From Microbacterium hydrocarbonoxydans (lineage in GTDB: Bacteria > Actinomycetota > Actinomycetes > Actinomycetales > Microbacteriaceae), in the NCBI RefSeq assembly GCF_011752045.1, contig NZ_JAAKXW010000001.1:868001-932000 (forward strand): a DNA stretch of 64,000 bases, written 5' to 3'. This document shows, one piece after another, positions 49,701-57,652 of this stretch (its first letter is position 1; the number at the start of each line of letters is the position of its first letter). The translations under genes were made by a program, and so were the position numbers. Under the pieces are notes generated by a model. The model was not told the origin of the DNA. It was given only the letters and a program-made list of their open reading frames with translations, and did no database searches.

Positions 49701-50382
49701 GCAGAAGTGGGGTCAGCAGTCCAGCGTGACCCTGCTCCTCCCCCACGGCTACGAGGGCCAGGGGCCAGATCACTCCTCCGCGCGCATGGAGCGGTTCCTG
49801 CAGCTCTGCGCGCAGGACAACATGATCGTGGCGCGCCCGTCGACCCCTGCTTCCCACTTCCACCTGCTGCGCCGTCAGGCCTACGCCCGCCCCCGCAAGC
49901 CGCTGATCGTGTTCACCCCGAAGGCGATGCTGCGTCTGCGCGGTGCGACCAGCCCCGTGGAGGCCTTCACCAGCGGCCGCTTCGAGCCGGTGCTCGACGA
50001 TGATCGCGGTCTCGACCGGAACGCCGTGAAGCGCGTCCTCGTGCACTCGGGCAAGGTGCACTGGGATCTGCGCGCCGAGCTCGAGAAGAACCCGAACCCG
50101 GAGATCGCGCTGGTCCGCCTGGAGCAGCTGTACCCGACGCCGATCGAGGAGCTGAAGGCGATCACCGACTCCTACCCGAACGCCGAGCTGGTGTGGGTGC
50201 AGGAGGAGCCGGAGAACCAGGGCGCCTGGCCGTTCCTCGCGCTCGCCTTCGCGGACGTCCCCGGCGACCGCACGTTCCACCCCGTGGCGCGCCCCGCCTC
50301 GGCATCGCCGGCGACCGGCTCGTCGAAGGTGCACGCCGTCGAGCAGGCGAAGCTCCTGCGCGACGCGCTCACGATCGGCTGA
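46717..50382 (+). CDS. kgd: Multifunctional 2-oxoglutarate decarboxylase/dehydrogenase (Kgd/OdhA)
   Basis: A 1,221-residue single chain carrying E2-like and E1 functions of the oxoglutarate dehydrogenase complex, as in mycobacteria and corynebacteria. An N-terminal segment FGANSWLVEELYEQFKVNRDSVDKEWW is followed by an Ala/Pro/Lys linker, a succinyltransferase-like domain (about 110-360, with TYDHRVIQGAGSGEF, His324), and the ThDP-dependent E1 domain (about 400-1210; GMAHRGRLNVL, HLGTEG, GHNEGDDPSMTQPLM, LPHGYEGQGPDHSSAR). The usual N-terminal lipoyl domain of E2 is absent. Related proteins are inhibited by unphosphorylated GarA/OdhI. GTG start follows AGAGGG; a strong bidirectional hairpin ends it. 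Confidence 0.96.
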   Translation: MSNQVTGVGGDGGFGANSWLVEELYEQFKVNRDSVDKEWWPILEKYESEASGAAAPAAPADQVAHPVTAPIPVIGQQPVARTTTKPAAAAPIPAQAPKPEAKEVEPSEEDKVTPLRGLPKTLAANMDESLTVPTATSVRTVPAKLMIDNRIVINNHMARTRGGKISFTHLIGWALIRTLDEFRSQNVFYAEIDGKPSVVAPAHVNLGIAIDLPKPDGTRALMVPSIKRAETMTFGEYLAAYEDLVTRARANKLTAADFQGTTVSLTNPGGIGTVHSVPRLMKGQGCIIGAGALEYPAEFQGASEKTLNELAIGKTITLTSTYDHRVIQGAGSGEFLKKVHELLIGQRGFYDDIFAALRIPYAPIRWNPDIAVDLAERVDKQSRVQELINSFRVRGHLMADIDPLEYVQRSHPDLEIESHGLTFWDLDREFVTGGFGGRRLAKLRDILGVLRDSYCRTLGIEYMHIQDPEQRRWFQEKVEVKYQKPGHDEQLRVLRKLNEAEAFETFLQTKFVGQKRFSLEGGESLIPLLDEILQGAAAAGLEGAAIGMAHRGRLNVLTNIAGKTYGQVFREFEGTQMPGNQRGSGDVKYHLGTEGTFISDDGSELPVYLAANPSHLETVDGVLEGIVRAKQDRKPIGTFTWLPILVHGDAAFAGQGVVVETLQMSQLRGYRTGGTIHVVVNNQVGFTTTPNDGRTSVYSTDVAKTIQAPVFHVNGDDPEAVIHVAQLAFEYRERFHRDVVIDLVCYRRRGHNEGDDPSMTQPLMTDLIQAKRSVRKLYTESLVGRGDITEEEYDEAKADFQNRLEIAFAETHAAETGATPIAPDLPAVDDQVGAPEITGVANEVIQLIGDAFVNKPEGFTVHPKIQQLLDKRLDMSRNGNIDWGFGELLAFGSLLVEGTPVRLAGQDSRRGTFVQRHATLHDRANGQEWLPLSNLSESQGRFFVYDSLLSEYAALGFEYGYSVEAPEALVLWEAQFGDFVNGAQSVIDEYISAAEQKWGQQSSVTLLLPHGYEGQGPDHSSARMERFLQLCAQDNMIVARPSTPASHFHLLRRQAYARPRKPLIVFTPKAMLRLRGATSPVEAFTSGRFEPVLDDDRGLDRNAVKRVLVHSGKVHWDLRAELEKNPNPEIALVRLEQLYPTPIEELKAITDSYPNAELVWVQEEPENQGAWPFLALAFADVPGDRTFHPVARPASASPATGSSKVHAVEQAKLLRDALTIG

Positions 50383-50390
50383 CACGCCAT

Positions 50391-50432
50391 ACGAGAAGGG
50401 CGCCCCGGCCTGTGCCGGGGCGCCCTTCTCGT
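50391..50432. terminator. Bidirectional terminator after kgd
   Basis: A perfect 19-bp stem (50391-50409 with 50414-50432) around a CTGT loop, 8 bp after the kgd stop and 11 bp before the converging BadF-type kinase stop. Confidence 0.85.
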
Positions 50433-50443
50433 GTGTCCGGGGT

Positions 50444-51466
50444 TCAGCGCGCGGTGAGCGGCACCGGCGATGAGAAGCGGAGGTCGGAGGCCAGCGCCTC
50501 CTCCGCACGCCGGACCGCCGCATCCGCCGCTCCGGCATCCGCCAGCGCCAGCAGCGCGGCGCCGCGCACCGGCGGCGCGTCGACGATCTCGAGCCGCGCG
50601 TCCGGCACGTGCTCCTCGAGCCCTCTCGTGATCCCGTGCAGGAGCAGCGGGTCGCGGGCGCGGGCGACGCCTCCTCCGAACACGACCGGGATGCTCGTGC
50701 GCTGCAGGCCGAGCCCCGTCACGCACGCGCGGGCGTAGGCGACCACCTCCTCCGCCTGCCGCTGCACGACGGCACGGGCGATCGCGTCCCCCGCGTGCGC
50801 GGCCTCGAACACCAGTGGCGCGAGGGTCGCGAAGCCGTCGTCGGCGCGGCGCCCGAGGTGCACGTCCTCGATGAGGGCGTTGACGCTCGGTGCGCCCACG
50901 GTCTCGAGCAGCAGCGAGCGCAGCGCCGTCTCCGGTCCCCGTCCGTCCTCCGCTCGCGCCGCGTGCCAGACGACGGCGCCGCCGAGCTCGGTGCCGCCGC
51001 CCCAGTCGCCGGAGAGCGGGCCGAGGGCGGGGAACCTCGCGACCGCGCCGTCGCCGCGAACCCCGATCGCGTTCATCCCGGTGCCGCAGATGACCGCGAC
51101 CGCATCGGGGGCGTCGGTGCCGGCGCGGAGCAGCGCATGCAGGTCGTTCTCGGCGACGTGCGGCCCCTGCGCCCACGGCATGCCGGCGATCGCGGTGCGG
51201 AAGGCGTCGATCTCCTCGGCGAGGTCGAGACCGGAGAGGTACAGACCCGCCTGCGCGAGCCGCGCAGGGTCACGATCGCCGAGCGCCGCGCGGACGAGCG
51301 CGTCGATGATGCGCACCGACTCCGCCAGCCCTTCGAGCTGCGGACTCGACCCCGGTCCCCGCTCCCAGGCGAGCACGGCGCCCGCGGTGTCCAGCAGCAC
51401 GACGTCGGTCTTGGATCCGCCGCCGTCGACGGCGAGGACGAGATCGGATGCCGCGGTCACGCCCAC
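50444..51466 (-). CDS. BadF/BcrA/NagK-type sugar kinase
   Basis: A 340-residue ASKHA-fold kinase of the BadF/BadG/BcrA/BcrD class, which includes N-acetylglucosamine kinases. Phosphate-1 loop VDGGGSKTDVVLLD (about 13-26), phosphate-2 motif AVICGTGMNAIGV, and LSGDWGGGTELGG and FGGGVARARD complete the site. Its likely substrate is an amino sugar or hexose from the GH4 reaction, or the imported sugar itself. Last gene of the operon starting at 59314. The GTG at 51466 overlaps the GH4 stop by 10 bp; other GTG starts a few codons downstream are possible. Confidence 0.87.
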   Translation of the reverse strand: MGVTAASDLVLAVDGGGSKTDVVLLDTAGAVLAWERGPGSSPQLEGLAESVRIIDALVRAALGDRDPARLAQAGLYLSGLDLAEEIDAFRTAIAGMPWAQGPHVAENDLHALLRAGTDAPDAVAVICGTGMNAIGVRGDGAVARFPALGPLSGDWGGGTELGGAVVWHAARAEDGRGPETALRSLLLETVGAPSVNALIEDVHLGRRADDGFATLAPLVFEAAHAGDAIARAVVQRQAEEVVAYARACVTGLGLQRTSIPVVFGGGVARARDPLLLHGITRGLEEHVPDARLEIVDAPPVRGAALLALADAGAADAAVRRAEEALASDLRFSSPVPLTAR

Positions 51467-52713
51467 TCCAGGAAGCGGGAGTTGGCGGCGAGGAGCAGGT
51501 CTGTGAGCTTCTCGGCCCTGTCGTGCTGGAGCACGAGGGGATGCGCGCGCATGGCGCGGAGCACGCGGTCGCGGCCTCCGTGGAGCGCGGCGTCGAGCGC
51601 CAGCCTCTCGTAGCCGGCGACCGCGCCGATCAGGCCGGCGATGTCGTCCGGCAGCTGGGCGACGGGCTCCGCGACGAAGCGGCCGTCCACGTGGCGGGCG
51701 GGCACCTCGATGACGTGGTCATCGGGGAGGAACGGCAGCACGCCGTCGTTGCGCAGGTTGACGACCCGCGGGGCGTCGGAGACCCCGCGGATCGCGCCGA
51801 GCAGCTCGATCGCGGCCTCGGAATAGAAGGCCCCGCCGCGCCTCTCCAGGATCTCGGGCTTCGTGTCGACGCTCTCGTCCGCGTAGATCCCGAGGAGCTC
51901 CTGCTCGATCGCACGAACCTCCTGGGCGCGGGTGGCTGCGTGCCGCTGCTCGTGCAGGACCTCGTCGTGTGCGTAGTAGTAGCGCAGGTAGTAGGAGGGG
52001 ATGACGCCGAGCTGCGCGAGCAGCGCCGGTGCGAGGTCGACGTCCGCGGCGAGATCTCCGAGACGTGTCTCCAGGGCTCGGGGCAGGATGTCCTCGCCGT
52101 CGACGAACACCCCGCGCTCCCACGTCAGGTGATTGAGGCCGACGTGCGCGAGGGCCACGCGTTCCGGCGCGACGCCCGCCTCGGCGGCGAAGCGGCGCTG
52201 GAAGCCGATCGCGACGTTGCAGAGCCCGACGGCGCGATGACCGGCCTGCAGCAGCGCACGGGTGACGATGCCGACGGGATTGGTGAAGTCGACGATCCAC
52301 GCATCCGGCCTCGCGTGACGGCGCACCGCCTCGGCGATGCGCAGCACCACCGGCACGGTGCGCAGCGCCTTGGCCAGTCCGCCGGGGCCCGTGGTCTCCT
52401 GACCGATGCAGTCGGCATCGTGCGGCCAGCTCTCGTCCTGCTCCCGCGCGTCCTGACCTCCCACGCGGAGCTGGACGAGCACCGCGTCCGCGTCCGCCAC
52501 CCCGGCGACCAGGTCGTCGGTCGTGATCAGCCTCGCCGGATGCCCGCCGCGCGCCAGCATCCGGCGGGACATGCCGCCGACGAGCTCGAGGCGGGACCGG
52601 TCGGCGTCCACGAGGACGATCTCCTCGATCGGCAGCTCGTCCCGGAGCCGGATGAAGCCGTCGATCAGCTCCGGGGTGTACGTCGATCCGCCGCCGACGA
52701 TGGTCAGTCTCAT
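51457..52713 (-). CDS. GH4-family 6-phospho-beta-glucosidase-like enzyme
   Basis: A 418-residue GH4 glycosidase, the NAD+/Mn2+-dependent class that opens glycosides by oxidation-elimination. Dinucleotide loop VGGGSTYTPELIDG at the N-terminus, substrate/metal region LCNVAIGFQRRF (Cys165, Asn166), VGLNHLTW (His195), and YYLRYYYAHDEV. Closest in pattern to 6-phospho-beta-glucosidases, whose substrates normally come from PTS import. Here the import system is an ABC transporter and no PTS gene is nearby. The ATG at 52713 follows AAGGAGAG-like bases at proper spacing. Confidence 0.88.
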   Translation of the reverse strand: MRLTIVGGGSTYTPELIDGFIRLRDELPIEEIVLVDADRSRLELVGGMSRRMLARGGHPARLITTDDLVAGVADADAVLVQLRVGGQDAREQDESWPHDADCIGQETTGPGGLAKALRTVPVVLRIAEAVRRHARPDAWIVDFTNPVGIVTRALLQAGHRAVGLCNVAIGFQRRFAAEAGVAPERVALAHVGLNHLTWERGVFVDGEDILPRALETRLGDLAADVDLAPALLAQLGVIPSYYLRYYYAHDEVLHEQRHAATRAQEVRAIEQELLGIYADESVDTKPEILERRGGAFYSEAAIELLGAIRGVSDAPRVVNLRNDGVLPFLPDDHVIEVPARHVDGRFVAEPVAQLPDDIAGLIGAVAGYERLALDAALHGGRDRVLRAMRAHPLVLQHDRAEKLTDLLLAANSRFLEWA

Positions 52714-52750
52714 CTGCTCTCCTTGTGCTTTCGGTCTGCGCCCCGCGGGG

Positions 52751-53884
52751 TCACTGGGTGGGGATCCGGTCCTCGAGCCGGGAGCGGATCTGCTCGACGA
52801 GAAGGCTCCGCGCGCCGGCGAGCACCGCGCTGTGCCCTGTGCCGCTCAGGCGCACCTCGGCCGCGGGCCGTTCGGCGCCCCCGATCCGCGCGCCGACGAG
52901 TTCGGCGAGCGCGCCGCCGGCTGCGAGCGCGGTGGGTCCGCCGAGGACGACGAGGTCGGGGTCGAGCACGGCGAGGACGGGCTCCAGGGTCAGCGCGACG
53001 CGATCCGCCAGCACTCCCAGCACGGCGGCGTCCGCGTCGAGTCCGTCGAGGTCCGCGGGATGGCGGTCGTCGCCCGAGAGCGAGACGACGGCATCGGCGC
53101 CGAGCAGGGCGGTCGTCACGGCGGCGGGGACGCCGGCGCCGGCGGCGACGGCGAGATAGCCGATCTCGCCGGCCCCGCCGTGCGCGCCGCGGTGGATGAC
53201 GCCGCCGATGTCCACACCGACGCCGAGGCCGACGCCGAGCCACAGCAGCGCGAAGCAGTCGGCGTCCTGTGCGACGCCGAACGCGCGCTCGGCCATCGTC
53301 GCCAGGTTCACGTCGTTCTCCAGGGTCGCCGTCACGCCCAGCGCGGACTCGATGCGGGCACGGGCGCCGGTCGACGGCCAGCCCGGAAGAGAGTCGGTGA
53401 GGGAGAGCAGATCGTGCGCTCCGCTCACCGCAGCCTGGACTCCGACGGTCACCGCCTCCACCCTGCGGCGGTCCTCCCCGGCTGCTGCGCAGGCCGCCTC
53501 GATCGCACGGCGGACGTCGCCCTCCGGCGAGCGCAGGCCGGGAGCAGCCAGCTCGACGATCGGATGCTCGGTGCCGACGGCATCCACGAGGACGGCCTGG
53601 AGGCCGTCGTCTGTCATGCTCACGGCCACGCCGGTGACACGATCTCCGCGGACGCCCCAGGTAACCGCGCTCGGCCCTCGACTGCCGGACGCCTCGCCGA
53701 CGGGCGCCACCAGCTCGGCCTTCTCCAGGCGGGCGAGCATCTGCGTCGCGGTCGGCTTGGACATCCCGGAGAGCTCGCCGAGGCGCGTGCGGGTGAGCGG
53801 TCCGTGCTCGAGGAGGAGCCGGAGCGCCTCGCGGTCGTTCCTGGTGCGCAACCAGGACGACGTTCCGGGGTCGATCTGAGACAT
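52751..53884 (-). CDS. ROK-family transcriptional regulator
   Basis: A 377-residue regulator: N-terminal winged helix (about 15-75; EALRLLLEHGPLTRTRLGELSGMSKPTATQMLARLEKAELV) and a ROK sugar-binding domain with GVQAAVSG, LENDVNLATMAERAFG and GVDIGGVIHRGAHGGAGEIGYLAV. The ROK zinc-binding triad (CxCG-x-x-GC-x-E) after GEIG is absent (GHL-type Cys residues not seen), so it is a metal-free sensor. It lies inside the operon and is the natural candidate to bind the AAAG/CTTT palindromes upstream of 59314. ATG at 53884 after AAGGAGGAG. Confidence 0.9.
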   Translation of the reverse strand: MSQIDPGTSSWLRTRNDREALRLLLEHGPLTRTRLGELSGMSKPTATQMLARLEKAELVAPVGEASGSRGPSAVTWGVRGDRVTGVAVSMTDDGLQAVLVDAVGTEHPIVELAAPGLRSPEGDVRRAIEAACAAAGEDRRRVEAVTVGVQAAVSGAHDLLSLTDSLPGWPSTGARARIESALGVTATLENDVNLATMAERAFGVAQDADCFALLWLGVGLGVGVDIGGVIHRGAHGGAGEIGYLAVAAGAGVPAAVTTALLGADAVVSLSGDDRHPADLDGLDADAAVLGVLADRVALTLEPVLAVLDPDLVVLGGPTALAAGGALAELVGARIGGAERPAAEVRLSGTGHSAVLAGARSLLVEQIRSRLEDRIPTQ

Positions 53885-53930
53885 GGCTCCTCCTTCCGAG
53901 GCGCGGTGGCTGGCGGCGCGGGCCGCGGGT

Positions 53931-54767
53931 TCAGCGGATCGCGAGCTCGGCGCGGACCTCATCGCGGAGGCGGCCGAGGTTCTCGGGCTCGGGGGCGGCG
54001 CCGAGGAGCGTCCTCGTGTACTCGTGCCGCGGATGGAGGATGACGTCGTCCGCGGGTCCGCGTTCGACGACGTCGCCCCGGTAGAGCACCATGATCTCGT
54101 CGGAGAAGTGCCGCGCGGTGGCGAGGTCGTGCGTGATGTAGAGCACGCCGAGGTCGTCCTCGCGCTGCAGGTCCGCGAGGAGGTTGAGCACGCCGAGCCT
54201 GATCGACACGTCCAGCATCGACACCGGCTCGTCGGCCACGATGAACCGCGCTCCGGGTGCCAGCGCCCTGGCGATCGCGACACGCTGCCGCTGCCCTCCG
54301 GACAGCTCGTGAGGACGGCGCTCCGCGAAGTCCTCCGCCGGACACAGGCGCACGCGCTCGAGGAGCTCGAGGACGCGCGCGCGCACCGCGGCGGCGCCGA
54401 GTCGAGGGTGATGCAGGCGGATCGGCCGCTCGAGGTGATGCCCGACGGTGTGGAACGGGTTCAGCGAAGCGAACGGGTCCTGGAACACCATCTGCACGTC
54501 ACCACGGTAGGCGGCCAGCGGACGGCCTCTGTCCGCCGCCGGTCTGCCGTCCAGCAGGATCTGCCCGCTGGTGGGGTGCTCCAGTCGCATCAGCATCCGT
54601 GCGATCGTCGACTTCCCGCTTCCGGACTCGCCGACCAGCGCGATCGTCCTCCCCGCCTCCAGTGTGAAGGACACGTCCTTCACCGCGTGCACGACGGTGG
54701 TGCGCAACCCGGAGCGCAGGGTGAAGTCCTTGACCAGGCTGCGAGCCTCGAGGGTGGGGGCGCTCAT
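53931..54767 (-). CDS. ABC importer ATP-binding protein (OppF type)
   Basis: A 278-residue ATPase: Walker A GESGSGKST, Q-loop FQDPFASLNP, signature LSGGQRQR, Walker B FIVADEPVSMLD and switch His ITHDLATARH. Partner of the OppD-type subunit, with which it shares an ATGA overlap at 54764-54767. Confidence 0.92.
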   Translation of the reverse strand: MSAPTLEARSLVKDFTLRSGLRTTVVHAVKDVSFTLEAGRTIALVGESGSGKSTIARMLMRLEHPTSGQILLDGRPAADRGRPLAAYRGDVQMVFQDPFASLNPFHTVGHHLERPIRLHHPRLGAAAVRARVLELLERVRLCPAEDFAERRPHELSGGQRQRVAIARALAPGARFIVADEPVSMLDVSIRLGVLNLLADLQREDDLGVLYITHDLATARHFSDEIMVLYRGDVVERGPADDVILHPRHEYTRTLLGAAPEPENLGRLRDEVRAELAIR

Positions 54768-55621
54768 CGCACGGCCTCCGTTCCGGGCTGCGCACCGGTG
54801 CGCACGAAGTCGCCCCGCTCTCCGCGCAGCGAGGGGAAGCTCGAGAGCAGCTTCTTCGTGTAGTCGTGCTGCGGGTTCCGGTAGATCTCCTCCGCCGTGC
54901 CCTCCTCCACGATCCGCCCCTGCAGCATCACGGCGATGCGATCGCTGATCTCGATGAGCATGGGCAGGTCGTGCGTGATGAAGATCACTGCGAAGCCCAG
55001 CCGCTCGCGGAGCCGCATGATCTCGCGGATGATGCCGCGCTGCACCACGACGTCCAGCGCCGTCGTCGGCTCGTCCATGATCATCACCTGCGGGTCCAGC
55101 GCGAGGGCCATCGCGATCATCATCCGCTGCCGCATCCCGCCGGAGAGCTCATGCGGGAACGACGTCAGGCGGGTCGGCTCGACGCCGACCAGCGTGAGCA
55201 GCTCCTCCGCCCGCGCCTGCCTGTCGCGCCGCGACATGCCGGGGCGGTGGGTGTCGAAGATGTCGAAGATCTGCGCGCGCACCGGGATGACCGGGTTGAG
55301 CGAGTTCATCGCTCCCTGGAACACCATGGAGATCTTGTCCCAGCGGAACGCGCGCAGCCCCTCGCCGTCCAAGCCGACCACGTCGATGTCCGAGCCGTCG
55401 CGATCGTGGAACAGGATCTCGCCGCCTGTCATCAGCGCCGGCGCCTTCAGCAGCCGGTTCATGCCGTAGGCGAGGGTCGTCTTCCCGCAGCCGGACTCCC
55501 CGGCCAGCCCCAGGATCTCGCCCCGGTTGAGGGTGAGGGACACGTCCCGCACCGCCTTCACCGGCGGATCCACCTCGTACTCGATCGACACGTTCCGTGC
55601 CGTGAGAACCGCCTCGCTCAT
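54764..55621 (-). CDS. ABC importer ATP-binding protein (OppD type)
   Basis: A 285-residue ATPase: Walker A GESGCGKTT, Q-loop FQGAMNSLNPVIPVRAQI (Gly-Ala replacing the usual Asp/Glu-Pro), signature LSGGMRQR, Walker B VMIMDEPTTALD, switch His ITHDLPMLIE. The ATG at 55621 overlaps the permease stop (ATGA). Confidence 0.92.
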   Translation of the reverse strand: MSEAVLTARNVSIEYEVDPPVKAVRDVSLTLNRGEILGLAGESGCGKTTLAYGMNRLLKAPALMTGGEILFHDRDGSDIDVVGLDGEGLRAFRWDKISMVFQGAMNSLNPVIPVRAQIFDIFDTHRPGMSRRDRQARAEELLTLVGVEPTRLTSFPHELSGGMRQRMMIAMALALDPQVMIMDEPTTALDVVVQRGIIREIMRLRERLGFAVIFITHDLPMLIEISDRIAVMLQGRIVEEGTAEEIYRNPQHDYTKKLLSSFPSLRGERGDFVRTGAQPGTEAVR

Positions 55622-56613
55622 GCGATGGCCCCCTCTCCGCCGACCCCGCGGCCGGAGCGTCGCGCGAGCCGCTGCCGGCGTGCCGCCATCGGCGCCAGGC
55701 GCAGCTTCGGGTTCACGATCTCGTCGATCGCGAAGTTGATCAGGGAGAGGCCGGTTCCGATGAGGGCGATGATGGCACCGGGAGGGACGAACCACCACCA
55801 CGCCCCGCTGCCGACCGCCTGCCCGGTCTGGGCGTCGTTGAGGACGGTGCCGAGGGTGATCGAGCCCGTCGGTCCGAGGCCCAGGTAGGAGAGTCCGGCC
55901 TCGCCGAGCACCGCGAAGATCACGCCGAAGATCAGCTGCGCCGCGAGCAGCGGCACGAGGTTCGGCAGGATCTCCACGAAGATGACCCGCAGCGGCCGCT
56001 CCCCCGCCACCACGGCCGCGGCCACGTAGTCCCGGGTCCGCAGCGACCGCGCGGTGCCCCGCAGCACCACCGCGGAGCCTGCCCAGCCGGTGATCCCCAG
56101 GACGAGGGCGACGAGCAGGGAGCTCCGTGCGAGGGCGCCGAGTCCCTCCGTGTGCTGCACGTACGCGGCGATCACCATCACGAGCGGTAGACCGGGGATG
56201 ACGAGCATGATGTTCGTCATCAGCATCAGGACCTCGTCGAGCACGCCGCCGAAGTACCCGGCGAGGACCCCGAAGAGCAGCGCGAGCGCGAGGGCGACGG
56301 AACCGGCGACCACGCCGACGAAGAGCGACCCCTGCGTGCCGGTCGCGATCTGGGCGAGCACGTCGTGGCCGAGCTTGGTCGTCCCGAGCGGATGCTCGGC
56401 GCTCGGCGGCAGCAGCGCCTCGAACCCGGCGTCCCGCGGATCTCCGACGAGCAGCGGACCGATGAGTCCGAACAGGGTGATCGCCGCGATCAGCAGGATG
56501 CCGACGAGGAGCTTGCCGGACAGGTGCGGCAGCACGCGGCGACGCCGCTCGGCGCGGGACACGGCCACGGCGTGCGTGGATTCGGCGAGGGGCGCCGTGA
56601 TCAGATCAGCCAT
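55618..56613 (-). CDS. ABC importer permease (OppC type)
   Basis: A 331-residue permease with six helices. HPLGTTKLGHDVLAQIATGTQGSLFVGV corresponds to the OppC/DppC signature, and EAGLSYLGLGPTGSITLG follows the coupling loop RTRDYVAAAVVAGERPLRVIFVEILPN. It overlaps the OppB-type gene by 8 bp. Confidence 0.92.
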   Translation of the reverse strand: MADLITAPLAESTHAVAVSRAERRRRVLPHLSGKLLVGILLIAAITLFGLIGPLLVGDPRDAGFEALLPPSAEHPLGTTKLGHDVLAQIATGTQGSLFVGVVAGSVALALALLFGVLAGYFGGVLDEVLMLMTNIMLVIPGLPLVMVIAAYVQHTEGLGALARSSLLVALVLGITGWAGSAVVLRGTARSLRTRDYVAAAVVAGERPLRVIFVEILPNLVPLLAAQLIFGVIFAVLGEAGLSYLGLGPTGSITLGTVLNDAQTGQAVGSGAWWWFVPPGAIIALIGTGLSLINFAIDEIVNPKLRLAPMAARRQRLARRSGRGVGGEGAIA

Positions 56614-57610
56614 TGCGGCGCACTCTCGGGTCGATGAAGCCGTACAGGAGGTCGATGAGGAGGTTGGCCGCGAGCACGGTGAGCGTGATGACCAGGAAGA
56701 CCCCCTGCATGAGCGCGTAGTCCAGCCCCTGCACCGCCTGGATCATCAGCTTCCCGATGCCGGGATAGCTGAACACCTGCTCCGTCACGATGGAGCCCGC
56801 CACCACGAACCCGAGCGCGATGCCGAACCCGGCGAGACTCGGGATCGACGCGTTCCGGGCCGCGTACGCCCCGCGGATGCGCGAGGGGCGCAGCCCCTTC
56901 GCCTCCGCCGTGAGGACGTAGTCTTCCGCCATGGTCTGCACCATCATGTTCCGCATCCCGAGCAGCCAGCCGCCGACCGAGGAGATCACGATCGTGACGG
57001 CGGGCAGGAGGGCGTGCACGAATGCGCTGCCGATGAATGCGGGGCTCCATTCCGGACCCGCCGGGTAGGCGAACACGTCGTAGCCGCCGATGATCGGCAG
57101 CAGGCCGAGCTGCACGGAGAACACGGCCACGAGGACCAGAGCCAGCCAGAAATAGGGGACGGACTGGAGGAATGTGGTCACCGGGACGAGCTGGTCGACC
57201 CAGGTGCCGCGCTTCCAGCCTGCCCAGGCTCCGGCGACGATCCCGAGCACGAAGGAGATGACGGTGGCCGCGCCGACGAGCGTCACGGTCCACGGCAGCG
57301 CCGCGGCGATGAGCTCGCCCACCGGGGCCGGATACCGGGTCGAGGAGATCCCCAGGTCGCCCTGCAGCATCCGGCCCCAGTACGCGAGGTACTGGTCCCA
57401 CAGGGTCGAGCCCTTCTCCGCCCCGAGGATGGAGGTGATCGCGCTGATCGTCTCCTCCGACAGCGGACGGTTTCCGTTCGCCCTCCGGAGCTTGCCCAGC
57501 ATGATCGCCGCCGGATCGCCCGGCAGCATCCGCGGGAGCAGGAAGTTGAGGGAGATGGCGGCCCAGAGCGTGACGATGTAGAACACGATGCGACGGATCC
57601 AGAAGGTCAT
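56606..57610 (-). CDS. ABC importer permease (OppB type)
   Basis: A 334-residue permease: RIVFYIVTLWAAISLNFLLPRMLPGDPA at the first helix, the coupling loop MAEDYVLTAEAKGLRPSRIRGAYAARNA, and VTEQVFSYPGIGKLMIQAVQGLDYALMQG. It follows the binding-protein stop by 42 bp. Confidence 0.92.
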   Translation of the reverse strand: MTFWIRRIVFYIVTLWAAISLNFLLPRMLPGDPAAIMLGKLRRANGNRPLSEETISAITSILGAEKGSTLWDQYLAYWGRMLQGDLGISSTRYPAPVGELIAAALPWTVTLVGAATVISFVLGIVAGAWAGWKRGTWVDQLVPVTTFLQSVPYFWLALVLVAVFSVQLGLLPIIGGYDVFAYPAGPEWSPAFIGSAFVHALLPAVTIVISSVGGWLLGMRNMMVQTMAEDYVLTAEAKGLRPSRIRGAYAARNASIPSLAGFGIALGFVVAGSIVTEQVFSYPGIGKLMIQAVQGLDYALMQGVFLVITLTVLAANLLIDLLYGFIDPRVRRNG

Positions 57611-57652
57611 GCCATCCTCCTCTCGGCGGCTCGAACCATGGGCGCGGTCCCC

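Noticed and set aside
46555-50538. Minus-strand open frame extending GuaB1 to about 1,800 residues
   Set aside because: The extension is the antisense of kgd. GuaB1 begins naturally at MEFAGEQ (46554), and the kgd strand has all the family motifs.
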